A stretch of 64,000 bases of DNA. Source: Prinia subflava (Eukaryota > Chordata > Aves > Passeriformes > Cisticolidae). Each line of letters begins with the position of its first letter. Position 1 is the stretch's first letter. The notes beneath the pieces were generated by a model. It was given only the letters and a program-made list of their open reading frames with translations, did no database searches and was not told the DNA's origin. The stretch spans positions 1,550,001 to 1,614,000 of the forward strand of contig NW_026960611.1 of the NCBI RefSeq assembly GCF_021018805.1, written 5' to 3'. Shown here one piece after another: positions 47,230 through 57,897 of the stretch. A program made the translations under genes and the position numbers.

Positions 47230-47790
47230 TTATATTTTACCCATTTCTGGGTCATGGATTAGTACTGGTGGTTTTTCCTTGCAGGAAAGCGATGTGGATG
47301 ATATAAAATGCCTAGTCATAGGGGGATTTAAGTCTGTCATTGAACAATTCAAGAAATTAAAAACATACAGGGCTTTGCATAATCTTTCAGCAGGAGTGTC
47401 CCCAGCTCCCCCCTTTTGTTGTAACAGAAGACGTTTGAGAGAGCCATGGGCACATGCTATAACTGATTGTCCTGTGGGTGAGTGAGGTATCCCTCTTTTG
47501 TGGGTGATACCCCATAAGGAGAGGAAGTTTGCAACTCTACGGGAAATGTATGCGGGTCCATTATCTGTCTTACTCTGTTGCGGAATTCCTAAGGTGGCAA
47601 AGGCAGCAGCGAAATGACGGCAGGCGCCTTTCCCTGTCTCTCCCGTGTGAGCTGAAGCAAACAGAGCACCTGAAAAGGTGTCAATAGAAGCATGCACAAA
47701 TTTCAAAGGGCCGAATTCAGGAATGTGTGTCACATCTGTCTGCCAAATTTGCAGGCTCTGTAGACCTCTTGGGTTGACTGCTGTGTTCAC
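47230..47790 (-). pseudogene. pol: Betaretrovirus-like integrase catalytic core, damaged
   Basis: 186 open codons with strong resemblance to alpha/betaretroviral integrase: W-Q-T-D (first catalytic Asp, residue 19), K-T-D-N-G-P-A-Y (second Asp, residue 76) and A-H-G-S-L-K after the third position. The expected catalytic Glu, 35 residues after the second Asp (residue 112), is Ala in this frame, so the enzyme would be inactive. The start Met is only the first one in the open stretch; the frame is broken upstream. Integrase normally inserts viral cDNA into the host genome. Confidence 0.85.
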
Positions 47791-47844
47791 ATAAGGAAGG
47801 GAGCAACGCTGACAGTCAGGGCATATAGAAATGATATTAGAGGC

Positions 47845-48033
47845 TTATGCTGGAGTTAATCCGAAAAGTCTTACTAAACCCCTAACATTTTGATGGAAAA
47901 AGGAGTGACCCAGTTTAGCTTGTTCTATTTTGTTGGGCAAAACATGCTGCACTGATAAGGTTAACAAGTCTGCCTGGGCGTTACCTTCAGTGAGAAAGCC
48001 CGGTAGATTGGAATGTGACCTGATATGCATCAC
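47845..48033 (-). pseudogene. pol: RNase H end and integrase zinc-domain start, broken
   Basis: A short open frame containing H-I-R-S-H-S-N-L-P-G-F (the RNase H C-terminal region) followed by G-N-A-Q-A-D and then the His-x3-His part of the integrase N-terminal zinc site (H-S-F-F-H, just before N-V-R-G-L). The matching Cys-x2-Cys lies just downstream in another frame (around 47,810-47,825). It links the RNase H and integrase remnants into one decayed pol. Confidence 0.75.
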
Positions 48034-48125
48034 AAAGTAAGGAGCCCTCCTTTGGTCTAACAGGGAGACCAGAAGTTTTAACCAGGAAAAAAGAATGTCA
48101 TTTTAACATTTCTCAAAACAGAATT

Positions 48126-48476
48126 CTATGCTCTCTGTACAATACCTGAAACATATGCCGAGTCAGTAATCAGATTAAAAGGTGTGCTGAATTTCTGAAA
48201 CACTCTGACCACAGCAGCTAATTCCACTATTTGTGGAGACCCTTCAACAACAGCAATATCAGATTGCCAAGTTCCAGTTTCAGGATCCCTCCATACAATC
48301 ACTGATTTATGGGTTTTCCCAGACCCATCTGTGAATATTGTCATAGCTTGCAAAGGAGTCTCACTTCTCTTTGGCTTGGGGATTAAATTAAAAGACGAAC
48401 TTAATAATTTGTGTTTAGGCGGATGGATAGATATCTGCCCTGGATAATTTCTAGCACTTCTGTCGATAAACACCAA
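48126..48476 (-). pseudogene. pol: Betaretrovirus-like RNase H remnant
   Basis: 116 open codons with the RNase H core: F-T-D-G-S-G (Asp at residue 50), V-E-L-A-A-V (Glu at 85) and I-T-D-S-A-Y-V (Asp at 105). Three of the catalytic acids are therefore still present. The upstream connection/reverse-transcriptase domain is missing. RNase H degrades the RNA strand of the RNA-DNA hybrid during reverse transcription. Confidence 0.83.
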
Positions 48477-48829
48477 AACAGTTTTTTTCTCAGTTCTTGG
48501 CTTTCAGCATGTTTCTCTGTCTCCCTGGATTGTGGCTCCACTTCAAGGCTGTTTGAACCAGACAGGTGGGCTTTTTTGTGTTTGGGGTTTTTTCTGCTTT
48601 TTTTTTTGCCCCTCTGTGAAATTCCAACAGACTGGTTTCAAAGAAATGCATCTGTTACCTTTAGTGCAGAGCTGTCGAAAAGCAAAGTAACTGCCATTCT
48701 GTGCCTTTGGAATAGTTTTTCTTTGGCTTACCTGCTACTTTTGTGAGTTAGGATATGGGACTTGCCATATCTCAGCTGTTTGTGAGGCTTCCATTTCTTC
48801 TGCTGCAAGATCAGTTGAAACAAAATAAA
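48477..48829. other. Non-coding DNA
   Basis: T-rich sequence between the pol remnant and the next LTR. No gene or element is recognised. Confidence 0.5.
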
Positions 48830-48834
48830 CTTAA

Positions 48835-50203
48835 TGTCATGGGTTGGCACTGGCCAGATGTTAATGCACTTATGAATATATGTTTTTTCTCTAACAACTC
48901 TTGTGGGATGTGATCAGGAACAGAGCAGAGCAGGCTTAAATCTTGAAAACAAAAAAAACCACTAAAACTTTATTACATTACATAAGAACAGCGACAGAAA
49001 AACTCTTAAACACACACAGAGACAGAAATAAAAACTTCCCAGGACATTTTTTCTCTTCTCCCAGTTTCTATCCCCCACACATTACTCTTCACAGACCAAA
49101 CTTTTGGGTTTTAGATCAAACAATCACTACTCAAAAAAAAAACAAACCAATTTTCAGTTTAGCAAGGGAGAGAGGAGTTTCTCTCGCACTACAGACTGTT
49201 CTCTAGAACACACAGGTCTACTCTTTATGTGTTCTCATGTCACCCGTGGCACTGCCTGGAGAAGTCTGCCAGGGTGACTCTCTCTTTTTCTTATGTCCAG
49301 CGCTCTCACCGCTGTCTCATAGGCTAAAACTACATACAGGGCTTTTTAAGGATGCTGCATGCTGAGCTCTCCCCCTTTTTACTCAGGGGCCGGGGTTCCA
49401 GGAGCAGGTCTCCCCTGAGGGCAGAGGGCGCTACTTTACTCTCTTCCTCTTTTCTCTGCTCGCTCTACTCTTTAAGTGCTAGTCACTGTAGCAAAAGCAG
49501 GGCAGCTGCATCTACCTAAAATGCAGTTTATGTTCAAAAGAGACTTAAGTTCAGTCTATGGCTGACATTATGCAAGAGAAGTCTAGCTCAGAAGGTTACT
49601 CTTCTCATTCTTCCATCGGGTTCCTTCCAATCATGCTTTATCATCTCAGTTTCAGGCCGCTTCTCTCTCTCCAAAACCACCAGTTATGAGAATCAATGTC
49701 TAAGAAAAGTTTCTTTCTGCTACACAAGGGTTAACAATTTTTTCTCGGCAGGGTGCTGCAGGCTCAGGCACTCTCAGGCTCCGCAACTCCCACGTGGCTG
49801 GGCACCTTTTCCCGGAGTTTAGGGGGGGGAGGGGGGGTGAGTACACACAGAAGGCACTTCCACAGTTTTCTACCCCTCCATCTTGGACGGGGCAGTTCAG
49901 TTCTAGTCCTGTCTCCTCTCTTCTCCCCCCCGGGGCTCTGGCTTACCTGAGCCGACCACGTGTTTCCCCTCCCCCACCCAGCCTCGTGGCTGGGCAGGAG
50001 AAGGAAGCCTGACACGTCTCTCTGCTGAAACCAGGATCTGAAAAGAGGCCGAACCCCCTTGGGGTCCTGCTTTTAACTCTTTGTGTCCTCAGAAGCGTGT
50101 CCAAACCTCCGAGTGACTAATCTAGGTGCCAGCAGAAAAGCTGATCACTGATTGGACTGCCCACATCCCCCTGGAAAAATTCACCTCCCCCGCAACCACG
50201 ACA
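48835..50203 (-). mobile_element. Long solo LTR, 1,369 bp, ERVL-like duplication
   Basis: From TGTCATGGGTTG to CAACCACGACA (imperfect inverted ends TGTCRTGG) with a perfect 5-bp duplication CTTAA (48,830-48,834 and 50,204-50,208). On the minus strand TTAAAAAG (near 49,350) could serve as TATA box and AATAAAG (near 48,967) as poly(A) signal, leaving about 130 bp of U5. It is several times longer than the other LTRs here. The purine/pyrimidine-biased stretches at 49,820-50,000 include runs of C and G. Confidence 0.78.
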
Positions 50204-50208
50204 CTTAA

Positions 50209-51853
50209 AAAAACCTCAGCCTGACTGCAGAGGGATATACACAGCAGAATGAGGTGCTGTGGTGTCATGCAATGCCTGATGGTTCCCTATATAATTTCTC
50301 ATTCTGGAAGTATCTGGAATGTTGGCAGAGCTGGACAGAGAGAGGTCATTAAAACATTTCTACTTTACCAAAGGAAGCTAACATACCATCACTAGCATAC
50401 GTTTCATTTTTTTTTCCACTCAGATTGAAGTAAAATATCCATTTTCTTTGCAGTTTTCAATGCAGGAACTGAAATTTATTTCTCACTTGATTTTTTCTTT
50501 TTTACTTTGATATAGGTATTTGCTAGCTGTGGTCCATGGTTCACCTAGTCAGTCTCTGGAGGATGTCTCATCTATCTGTTTGGGCTTATGGCTCTAAGTG
50601 TAATTTTTCTGAGGCCAAGAAATATAATTTGTACAGTATCTTGCACAATAGAGACTTTTCTCTATGCCTGGAGTCATCAAATATGAGAGAAAAATAAATG
50701 TATAAATGTTCAAGATGTTCCTAAAAAAAGTATGCTGTGAAGAAACCTGTGAGAAACATATTCCACTTTGAGCCTGCTCTGTTCAGTCTTTCTTCCACCC
50801 TCTGCAGGTTTTAATACTTCCCTTTAAGCTCCTTCATCCACCTTCCAGCCACTGAATAAACACCTGCAACCTCACCTGTCACTCAGGGAAAGCCTTTCAT
50901 GGGACAGGTGAGAAAAATAATTTCTGCTTCTGAGCACTGTTGCTCTTCACATTGCAATGGTAGAGAAACAATTGCTGTAGGTGTTGCCTTACTTGTCATA
51001 GCTGCTGCTCCTTTGCCCACTTTATTGGGCAAGTTGAAAACTGAATTGGAAACACTGAGATCTAAAAGAAGGAGCAGTAGCTGGGTGGAAGCTTCTTCAG
51101 GTCTGGCTTGAGTGCTGAAGGAGTTATGTTTGTGGGGTTGGTCTTTGTGCATCAGATATATGGAGATATAGTGCAAGATTTGTGCAGAGGGTCTTTCACA
51201 CATTTTAATCTCCAAAGTATCAGACTGTGTACAGTACACTGAGATGTCTTTATCTGTTAATATAATCTCATGCAGTTCACAGCTGTTTGATCAAAGTAGT
51301 CTCAATATAGCTGAGTAATGTGAGCCAACACCAGAACAGAGAGGAGCAATCTATATTATTGAACTCTGTCTTTTGTAGTAACAGAGGAAGAGGGTCAACC
51401 CAGTAGTACCACTCCATCCCAATTTGTCTGTGCCTCCCTCCCTCCATTCTTCAATTCCCAGCTAGGAAAACATTTTGGTTTCTTTAGCTTTTTCTCAGCC
51501 CTATTCACTGTATTAATTCTTCCCTTCAGCATGGATATAGAAGGGAAAATTTACATATTGAGTTTCATTTTATCCTTTTATATTTCATATTTCAGTTTCT
51601 TCTCCTGGGAAGATCCTAATGTCTGATGCTAGAGGGAGCTCAAAACCAGTATGAAATCTCATCTGGGCAAGTGGATAAAAATCTAAAGATTGACAGAGTA
51701 TTGAATGTTACATAGAAAACCTGTTATTTTCTGCTGTTAATTTTTTGTGGGTTTTTGGGTTTTTATCTGCATCTGTTACAAAGAGGAAAAAAGAAGTCTA
51801 ACCTTGATGGGATTTTTTTTTTTCCCAGTTATTAATTTTCCCTGATACTGGTG
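50209..51853. other. Non-coding DNA
   Basis: No gene or recognised element is seen up to the next provirus. Confidence 0.6.
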
Positions 51854-51857
51854 TGAC

Positions 51858-52250
51858 TGATGCCTTGAGGCTGAAACAGAGACTAAATAGAGTGAAAGGA
51901 ACAAAATGAGTGTTTATTCAAGCCCATGCCCTTGCGTCTCCGGACCCACAGAGGTGGCCCAACCCGAATATTCCCAAGATGGAGACGAAAAGGGGCTTGT
52001 CCCCAGGTCTTACCCCTTTTACAAGTTTCCATTCATTTGCATATAGCAATGTACCGTCCAATCAATAACCCCGAATCACCAAACACCCCCCTCTCGACTT
52101 GCCCTTCTCTTCCAGGTTGTTTATACTCGGGCCTGGAGCTTAGAGACAATGTCCTTGAAAAAGGCCGCCCTACCCCCATCACACCGTGAAGATCCTAGCA
52201 CCACTCAGTGCTATCAGACAAAACAGAAAAAACCCAGCCCTAAGGCATCA
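51858..52250 (-). repeat. 3′ LTR of the env-less provirus
   Basis: 393 bp, TGATGCC to GGCATCA (perfect 7-bp inverted ends). On the minus strand TATAAA (52,130-52,135) precedes AATAAA (51,913-51,918). It has four extra bases and about three substitutions relative to the other LTR. Confidence 0.95.
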
Positions 52251-52265
52251 GTTTCCCCCCTTTTA
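52251..52265 (-). promoter_or_regulatory. Polypurine tract
   Basis: On the minus strand TAAAAGGGGGGAAAC directly precedes the 3′ LTR. Nearby, GACAAGG (52,273-52,279) and CCTTGTC (52,286-52,292) could form a small hairpin. Confidence 0.9.
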
Positions 52266-52424
52266 GAGGCTTGACAAGGCCTCTACCTTGTCGAGTCTCT
52301 ACCTATATAGCAACCAGTATCTAGCGGAAAATAAATATCTAACAGTAAGAGTATCTAACAAAATTATGTCTTACCCAGCCAGAAATGTAAAGAAAACAGT
52401 ACTTAAACATAGAAAAGAATTCAT

Positions 52425-54551
52425 TTACAACGTATTATCATTTGCATCAGTCTTTGTTGTCGCAATTGTCTCAGGGGCAGAAGCCTCCTTAATTCTGGAG
52501 TAGTGGATCCGTGGTCCTTGGCCAGCGACTTTTACTGCGGTGAAGGTGGTCAGCAGGACTTGAAATGGTCCCTTCCATCTTGCTTGTAAAGGATCACTGT
52601 CCCACCACTTAACATACACCCAATCTCCAGGTTGGAAAGGATGTACGGGTGTATCCAATCCTATGGGTCTAGATAACACGACATAGGTTTGAAGCTTCTG
52701 CAAAGTAGAACTAAGAGCCATTAAATATCTTTGTAAATCAAGTTTCCCTTTCATATGAATCTCACCTGGGATATGTGGGATTTGATAGGGTCTCCCATAC
52801 AATATTTCATAGGGACTGATGTTATCCCTTCGCCTGGGTTGGATGCGAATTCTTAATAAGGCTATAGGCAGCGCTTGGACCCATGTCATAGATGTCTCTT
52901 GACAAATTTTTCTAATTTGTGTCTTAAGAGTCCCATTCATACGTTCAACTTTACCGCTCGCTTGGGGTCTATATGATGTGTGCAAGTCCCAGGCAATTCC
53001 CAAGATTTGACTGATCTCTTTAATCACCTTTGCAACGAAGTGTGGTCCCCTATCTGATGACATTCCCAAGGGAACCCCGAACCTTGGAATGATATGGTTA
53101 AGCAAGACTTTTGTTACTTCCCTAGCCATATTGGTGCAACAGGGGTAAGCTTCCGGCCATCCACTGAAAGTGTCCACTAGTACCAGCAAGTATCGGTATC
53201 CCTCTTTACGTGGTAACTCCGCAAAATCTATTTGCCAGTAATCCCCAGGAAGATCCCCTGCCTTTGTTACTCCTAACACCACTCTTTTCCTCGTGTCAGG
53301 ATTGTTTTTACAACAAATTTCACATTTACTCACTACTGATTGTGCAATGTCAGCCATTCCCTTCCCTATCACTACCTTTTTTAAATGTTTTAGAAGATTC
53401 TCAACTCCAAAATGTGTGTTTTCATGTTCTCTCTGGGCTAGTTCCCGAAGGATCAAGGATGATACTACAACCTGATTTGCTGGTGTAACAGCCCATCCAC
53501 TCTCTGTGATCTTAGCCTTAAGGAACTTAATTAGTTTATGATCAGCTTGATCATATTTTGGGGTAAACTCAGATAAATCAATTTCTTTTTGTGGAATTAC
53601 TGCTAGGATACCTTTTTCTGCAATTCCTCTTGCCACTTTATCAGCAAAGCAGTTTCCCAATTCTGGAACAGTTTTCCCTTTTTGGTGACCTTTACAGTGC
53701 ATAATAGCTACTCCTGTGGGTTTTTTAATGCTCTCTAAAAGAGCAAGTATTTGTTGAGCATGTTTAATTGGATTGCCTTGAGCGTTCAGAAGTCCTCTCT
53801 CCTTCCAGATGGCTCCGTGGGCATGGACAACACTGAACGCGTACCTAGAATCAGCCCAGATATTTACCTTCATTCCTTCACTCAAGTCTAAGGCCCTCGT
53901 CAGTGCAATCAATTCAGCCTTCTGCGATGATACATCTGCCGGCAGGGCCTTGGCCTCAGTCACCTTGTCCTGTGTGGTCACAGCATAACCAGTCATTCTT
54001 TTACCATTTTTCACAAAGCTACTCCCATCTGTGAAGAGTTCCCAATCTGGATCTTCTAGGGGCCTGTCCTTCAAATCTGGTCGACTAGAATGGACTTCTT
54101 CAATTGTTTGTAAGCAGTCATGTTCAGGCATACCGTCAATTAACGTGGGAGACAAAAACATAGCCGGGTTAACGACAGAAGTGGTTTTCAAAGTAACGTC
54201 ATCCTGCTCTAGCAGCAGTGCTTGATACTTAAGCATCCGGCTACCAGATAACCAATGTACCCCCTTTTGCTCAAGTACAGCTTCTACAGCATGGGGTACA
54301 TACACCACAATGTGTTGCCCAAGGGTGAGCTTTCGGGCTTCTTGAATCAGGATGACAGTGGCTGCCACAGCCTTCAGACACCCTGGCCAGCCTTGGGCAA
54401 CATGGTCTAGCTGTTTAGAGAAGTAGGCCACAGCCCTCCGTTGGTTCCCAAGCCGCTGTGCTAGTACCCCCAAAGCCATATTCAGTCTTTCATATGTAAA
54501 CAGTTCGAAAGGTTTAGTTAAGTCTGGCAGACCCAGCGCCGGAGCTGACAT
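52425..54551 (-). CDS. pol: Pol, C-terminal part: RT connection, RNase H, integrase
   Basis: 708 open codons; the Met at 54,551 is simply the first in frame after a frame break, not a native start. Order: end of reverse transcriptase/connection (S-A-P-A-L-G-L-P-D, residues 2-10), RNase H with Asp175 (T-D-G-S-S), Glu213, Asp234 and Asp304, then integrase with the His376/His380 and Cys410/Cys413 zinc site, catalytic Asp442, Asp500 and Glu536 (35 residues between the last two) and a C-terminal G-P-F-x-V-type domain (near residue 665). All catalytic residues that I can check are present. The domain order and the G-P-F motif are gammaretroviral. In this copy it is out of frame with the reverse transcriptase, so it cannot be made as one Pol polyprotein. 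The stop at 52,425 leaves no room for env. Confidence 0.93.
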   Translation of the reverse strand: MSAPALGLPDLTKPFELFTYERLNMALGVLAQRLGNQRRAVAYFSKQLDHVAQGWPGCLKAVAATVILIQEARKLTLGQHIVVYVPHAVEAVLEQKGVHWLSGSRMLKYQALLLEQDDVTLKTTSVVNPAMFLSPTLIDGMPEHDCLQTIEEVHSSRPDLKDRPLEDPDWELFTDGSSFVKNGKRMTGYAVTTQDKVTEAKALPADVSSQKAELIALTRALDLSEGMKVNIWADSRYAFSVVHAHGAIWKERGLLNAQGNPIKHAQQILALLESIKKPTGVAIMHCKGHQKGKTVPELGNCFADKVARGIAEKGILAVIPQKEIDLSEFTPKYDQADHKLIKFLKAKITESGWAVTPANQVVVSSLILRELAQREHENTHFGVENLLKHLKKVVIGKGMADIAQSVVSKCEICCKNNPDTRKRVVLGVTKAGDLPGDYWQIDFAELPRKEGYRYLLVLVDTFSGWPEAYPCCTNMAREVTKVLLNHIIPRFGVPLGMSSDRGPHFVAKVIKEISQILGIAWDLHTSYRPQASGKVERMNGTLKTQIRKICQETSMTWVQALPIALLRIRIQPRRRDNISPYEILYGRPYQIPHIPGEIHMKGKLDLQRYLMALSSTLQKLQTYVVLSRPIGLDTPVHPFQPGDWVYVKWWDSDPLQARWKGPFQVLLTTFTAVKVAGQGPRIHYSRIKEASAPETIATTKTDANDNTL

Positions 54552-55944
54552 CAGAGTGCTTCAGCTGTTTAAAAGCTGCTCTGCTTTTTTCAGTCCATAT
54601 AATAATCCCTCTCTCAGCATCCTTTAAGGCTTCATATAAGGGTTTTACCAGCAGCCCATAGTTTGCTATCCACAACCGACACCAACCTACCATTCCCAGG
54701 AAGGCTTGCATTTCCCTTGTAGTGTGGGGCTCTGGGAGTCGACAGATGGCTTCTTTCCGTTCTTTGCTGAGCTGACGATGTCCACGAAAAATCTCAAGCC
54801 CCAAATAAACTACCGTTTCTTTAGCAATCTGTGCTTTGTCTTTTGAAACTCTATACCCACTCAGTCCCAAAAAATTTAATAAACTTACAGTAAGTTGTAT
54901 ACAGTCCTCTCTGGTTCCGGCGGCAATCAAGATGTCGTCTACATACTGTAGAATAACTGCTTTTGGCTCCTGTCTTTTCCAGTCCTCTAATTCCTTTGCT
55001 AGCTGATTTCCAAATAGAGTCGGCGAGGACTTAAAACCCTGTGGTAGCACTGACCAGGTAAGTTGACTTTTTCTCCCTGTCTGAGGGTTTTCCCACTCAA
55101 AAGCAAAAAGCTCTTGGCTGTTTTTATGCACAGGAATGCAAAAAAAGGCATCCTTCAGGTCCACCACAGTAAACCACCCTAACTCGTCTGTCAGCGCAGT
55201 CAAAAGAGTATAGGGATTGGCTACTACTGGGTGTATGTCCTCTGTAATCTTATTAATCGCTCTTAGATCTTGTACTAATCGGTAACTCTTACCATCAGCT
55301 TTCCTAATAGCTAAAATGGCAGTATTAAATTTTGACTCACATTGCACTAATAAACCATGTTCTAAGAATTTTTCAATTATAGGCATTAGTCCTTTACGGG
55401 TCTCTAATTTCAAAGGGTATTGCTTTTGCCTTACTGGTGTAGCTCCTGGTTTGAGTGTAACAATCACTGGTTCTGCACGTTTGGATCTTCCTGGGATATC
55501 ACCAGCCCACACTATTGGATTTACCTCCTTCTCAACTTCAGCGGGGATTTCATTATGTCTTTCCTGCACAAAAAGTGCAGCAACTTCAATAAGTTTAGAT
55601 TCAGGTATTATAACTTGTACACCCTTTCCCTTTTTAAACTTAATTTCTACTTCCAATGTTTCTAGTAAGTCCCTCCCCATCAATGGTCTAGGGGAGGTAG
55701 GCATATAGAGGAATTGGTGGTTTACCAAATGCTTTCCCAATTTAAAGTCTAAAGGTTCAAAGAAAGGCCGTGTTTCGCTTACCCCGGTTGCACCGATAAC
55801 ATGTGCAGTATCGTGACTCAGTTTCCCTTTTAAAGTATTTAACGCAGAGTAGGCGGCTCCAGTATCTACTAGAAATTCAACATCTTCATTCCCCAGCTTA
55901 GCTATAACCGAGGGCTCTGCTGGGGGGTTAACCCTCGGTCCCCA
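54514..55944 (-). CDS. pro-pol: Protease and reverse transcriptase, in frame after the gag UGA
   Basis: This follows gag directly in the same frame; the first codon after UGA is TGG at 55,944. The protease active site D-T-G-A is at 55,855-55,866. The first Met in the frame is at 55,740 and gives 408 codons, but the real product would arise by readthrough of the UGA, as in gammaretroviruses. Numbered from that Met, reverse transcriptase shows D194 (V-V-D-L-K-D-A-F), L-P-Q-G-F (232-236) and the catalytic Y-V-D-D (266-269). Near 54,550 the frame shifts by one base; the last ~15 residues to the stop at 54,514 are out-of-frame noise. The reverse transcriptase would copy genomic RNA to DNA; protease cleaves the polyproteins. 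Confidence 0.92.
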   Translation of the reverse strand, partial: WGPRVNPPAEPSVIAKLGNEDVEFLVDTGAAYSALNTLKGKLSHDTAHVIGATGVSETRPFFEPLDFKLGKHLVNHQFLYMPTSPRPLMGRDLLETLEVEIKFKKGKGVQVIIPESKLIEVAALFVQERHNEIPAEVEKEVNPIVWAGDIPGRSKRAEPVIVTLKPGATPVRQKQYPLKLETRKGLMPIIEKFLEHGLLVQCESKFNTAILAIRKADGKSYRLVQDLRAINKITEDIHPVVANPYTLLTALTDELGWFTVVDLKDAFFCIPVHKNSQELFAFEWENPQTGRKSQLTWSVLPQGFKSSPTLFGNQLAKELEDWKRQEPKAVILQYVDDILIAAGTREDCIQLTVSLLNFLGLSGYRVSKDKAQIAKETVVYLGLEIFRGHRQLSKERKEAICRLPEPHTTREMQAFLGMVGWCRLWIANYGLLVKPLYEALKDAERGIIIWTEKSRAAFKQLKHSDVSSGAGSARLN

Positions 55945-57897
55945 TCATTCAGATCCTGAGCCGCTTGAAGTTTGCACTACTGGGAGCTGGGGGACTGAGG
56001 ATTTTCCTTTCAACACTGGACAGTCCTTTTTCCAGTGCCCCACATTCTTACAATATGCACACTGGTCTTTTTCTGCAGGGGGAGCTTTCTTGAATGGCTT
56101 TTCCTGAGCTGCCTTCTTACCAGGTTGGAATTTACCTCTCTCATTTGGACCTCTATCTCGAAACACTTTCCAGGCCACTTCTAGAAGTTTATCTAGATCT
56201 CGAACTCCCTCTATCTTTTGCAGTTTTCTTCTTATATCATTTGTAGCTTGACCCATAAACAGCAAAACCAGATGTGCTTTCCCATCACCTGATTCAGGGT
56301 CTAAATCAGTATATTTGATGGCAGTTTCTCTCAACCTGTTTAAAAAATCAGTAGGTGATTCATCATAATTTTGCCTCACTTCATAAAGTTTTGACCAATT
56401 TATAGCTTTAGGAACACCATGCTTCAACCCATACACCACAAGGTTTTGGTATCGTTTTAACCTTTCCATCTGTCCTGGTACATTCGGGTCCCACTCTGGA
56501 TTTTCAAGCGGAAATATCTGAGTGACAGTACCTTGAAGCAGCCCACTAGCTATGCCCCCTTCCACGAAAGTAGTAATGGCCTTATTAACCATTCGTCTCT
56601 CAGTAGGATCAAGTAATGTGTCTAACATAGAATTCAAATCAACCCAATCAGGATTTTGGGAGTTAACAGCTCGCTCTACTAGTTGTGCTACTTTATCTGG
56701 GTTCTCCTTATACTTCCCCACAGTGGTTTTCCACTGTTCTAACTCTATGAGGGAGTATGGGACCTTCACATATACTGGCCCTTGATTACCGACAGCTTGT
56801 CTCAGCGGAGCTTGCAGAACTGGCTCTCTTTCTTTTTTCCTAGTACGTCGGGCAATTGGGCTCCGCTCTCTAATCGCTCTTCTTGCTATCTTTCCCCTCC
56901 TTCGCCTACTTGGGGCAGCGCTGATCTCATCAGTTTCGTCCTCAGTTTCTTCCCCCTCAGAGCTGTCAGACTCGGTTGTAGCCAGTTGCCCAGCTCGGCT
57001 AGTCCCAATTCTGGAAAGAGTCACACAAGACTTGCTCCGGCAAACCCTCTGTGCTGCATGTCTACTGTCCTTGAAGGTATCGTCCCCGGAGGCAGCTCCT
57101 TGGCCTTCGGGGTTGCTATAGTAACTCACAGGCCTAAGGACGGGGGAGGCACCCCTCCCCCTTCGGGAAGTTCCCTCCCTGCTGTCTCCGTGAAAGGCTC
57201 TATCCCTCTGCCGGTCTTCTCTGGGCGGCTGGACAGCCCCACAGTCTCTCCCCCCTTTCCCCGCCCCTTGGGGTGGCGAAGGAGGTGGCGACAGGGACGG
57301 TGCCCGTCGCTGCCGGTCCGCGCCTTCCTCCCTCTTCACCGACCGGGGCCTGGCCCGAGCCGCCCGCGCCCCCGCCGCCACCCCCCTTTGCGACGGTGAC
57401 TGAGGGGACGGCAGGGAAGGGGCCGCCCCTTGGCCCGAGCCTGCTGCAAGCGCGGCTGGGACCGGCCCCGCCCTCATGGCAGGCGCAATCAGATCGGTCT
57501 CTGCCTCCTCTGGGTTCCTATACATGTTGTTAATGGTCAGTTTTTTCTTTTTACCCTCCAAGACCAATATATTTTCTTTCTTATCACCCAAGTCCTGTTC
57601 GCAAGCCAACACCATAAAGAGCCGAGCATATTTTAACTCCTCAAAAGCCCTGTCCCAGCGCAGGCAGGACATCAAATCTGATATCAATTTTGGATCTGCA
57701 CTGCCAAATCTAGGCCATGTCTTTCCATTATCTAATCGATACGTCGGCCACATCCTCTCCGACAGCCTAATAAGCTTAGGCATGGAAAGGCCCGATTCCT
57801 CCCCGACCAAATACACCCAATTTTTCATTATCAATCCCAGAGGGCTATCTCTCGGGATGATATCATTATCCCCTTCGCCAGAGAACACACAGCCCAT
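55945..57897 (-). CDS. gag: Gag of the env-less gammaretrovirus-like provirus
   Basis: 650 codons from M-G-C (57,897), chosen because Gly2 allows myristoylation; the frame is open 8 codons further upstream to a Met at 57,921, which would not. The order is a matrix domain (W-P-T-Y-R, G-x-T-W-P-R-F region, residues ~1-110), a Pro/Arg/Ser-rich basic linker (~145-375), capsid (from V-P-Y-S-L-I-E-L-E-Q-W, ~380-590) with a major homology-like E-S-P-T-D-F-L-N-R-L, and one nucleocapsid zinc knuckle C-A-Y-C-x4-H-x4-C (613-626). It ends with UGA at 55,945-55,947, followed by an in-frame pro-pol. The frame has no internal stop and is of normal gammaretroviral size or slightly longer. It could still make a particle-forming protein if expressed. 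Confidence 0.94.
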   Translation of the reverse strand: MGCVFSGEGDNDIIPRDSPLGLIMKNWVYLVGEESGLSMPKLIRLSERMWPTYRLDNGKTWPRFGSADPKLISDLMSCLRWDRAFEELKYARLFMVLACEQDLGDKKENILVLEGKKKKLTINNMYRNPEEAETDLIAPAMRAGPVPAALAAGSGQGAAPSLPSPQSPSQRGVAAGARAARARPRSVKREEGADRQRRAPSLSPPPSPPQGAGKGGRDCGAVQPPREDRQRDRAFHGDSREGTSRRGRGASPVLRPVSYYSNPEGQGAASGDDTFKDSRHAAQRVCRSKSCVTLSRIGTSRAGQLATTESDSSEGEETEDETDEISAAPSRRRRGKIARRAIRERSPIARRTRKKEREPVLQAPLRQAVGNQGPVYVKVPYSLIELEQWKTTVGKYKENPDKVAQLVERAVNSQNPDWVDLNSMLDTLLDPTERRMVNKAITTFVEGGIASGLLQGTVTQIFPLENPEWDPNVPGQMERLKRYQNLVVYGLKHGVPKAINWSKLYEVRQNYDESPTDFLNRLRETAIKYTDLDPESGDGKAHLVLLFMGQATNDIRRKLQKIEGVRDLDKLLEVAWKVFRDRGPNERGKFQPGKKAAQEKPFKKAPPAEKDQCAYCKNVGHWKKDCPVLKGKSSVPQLPVVQTSSGSGSE

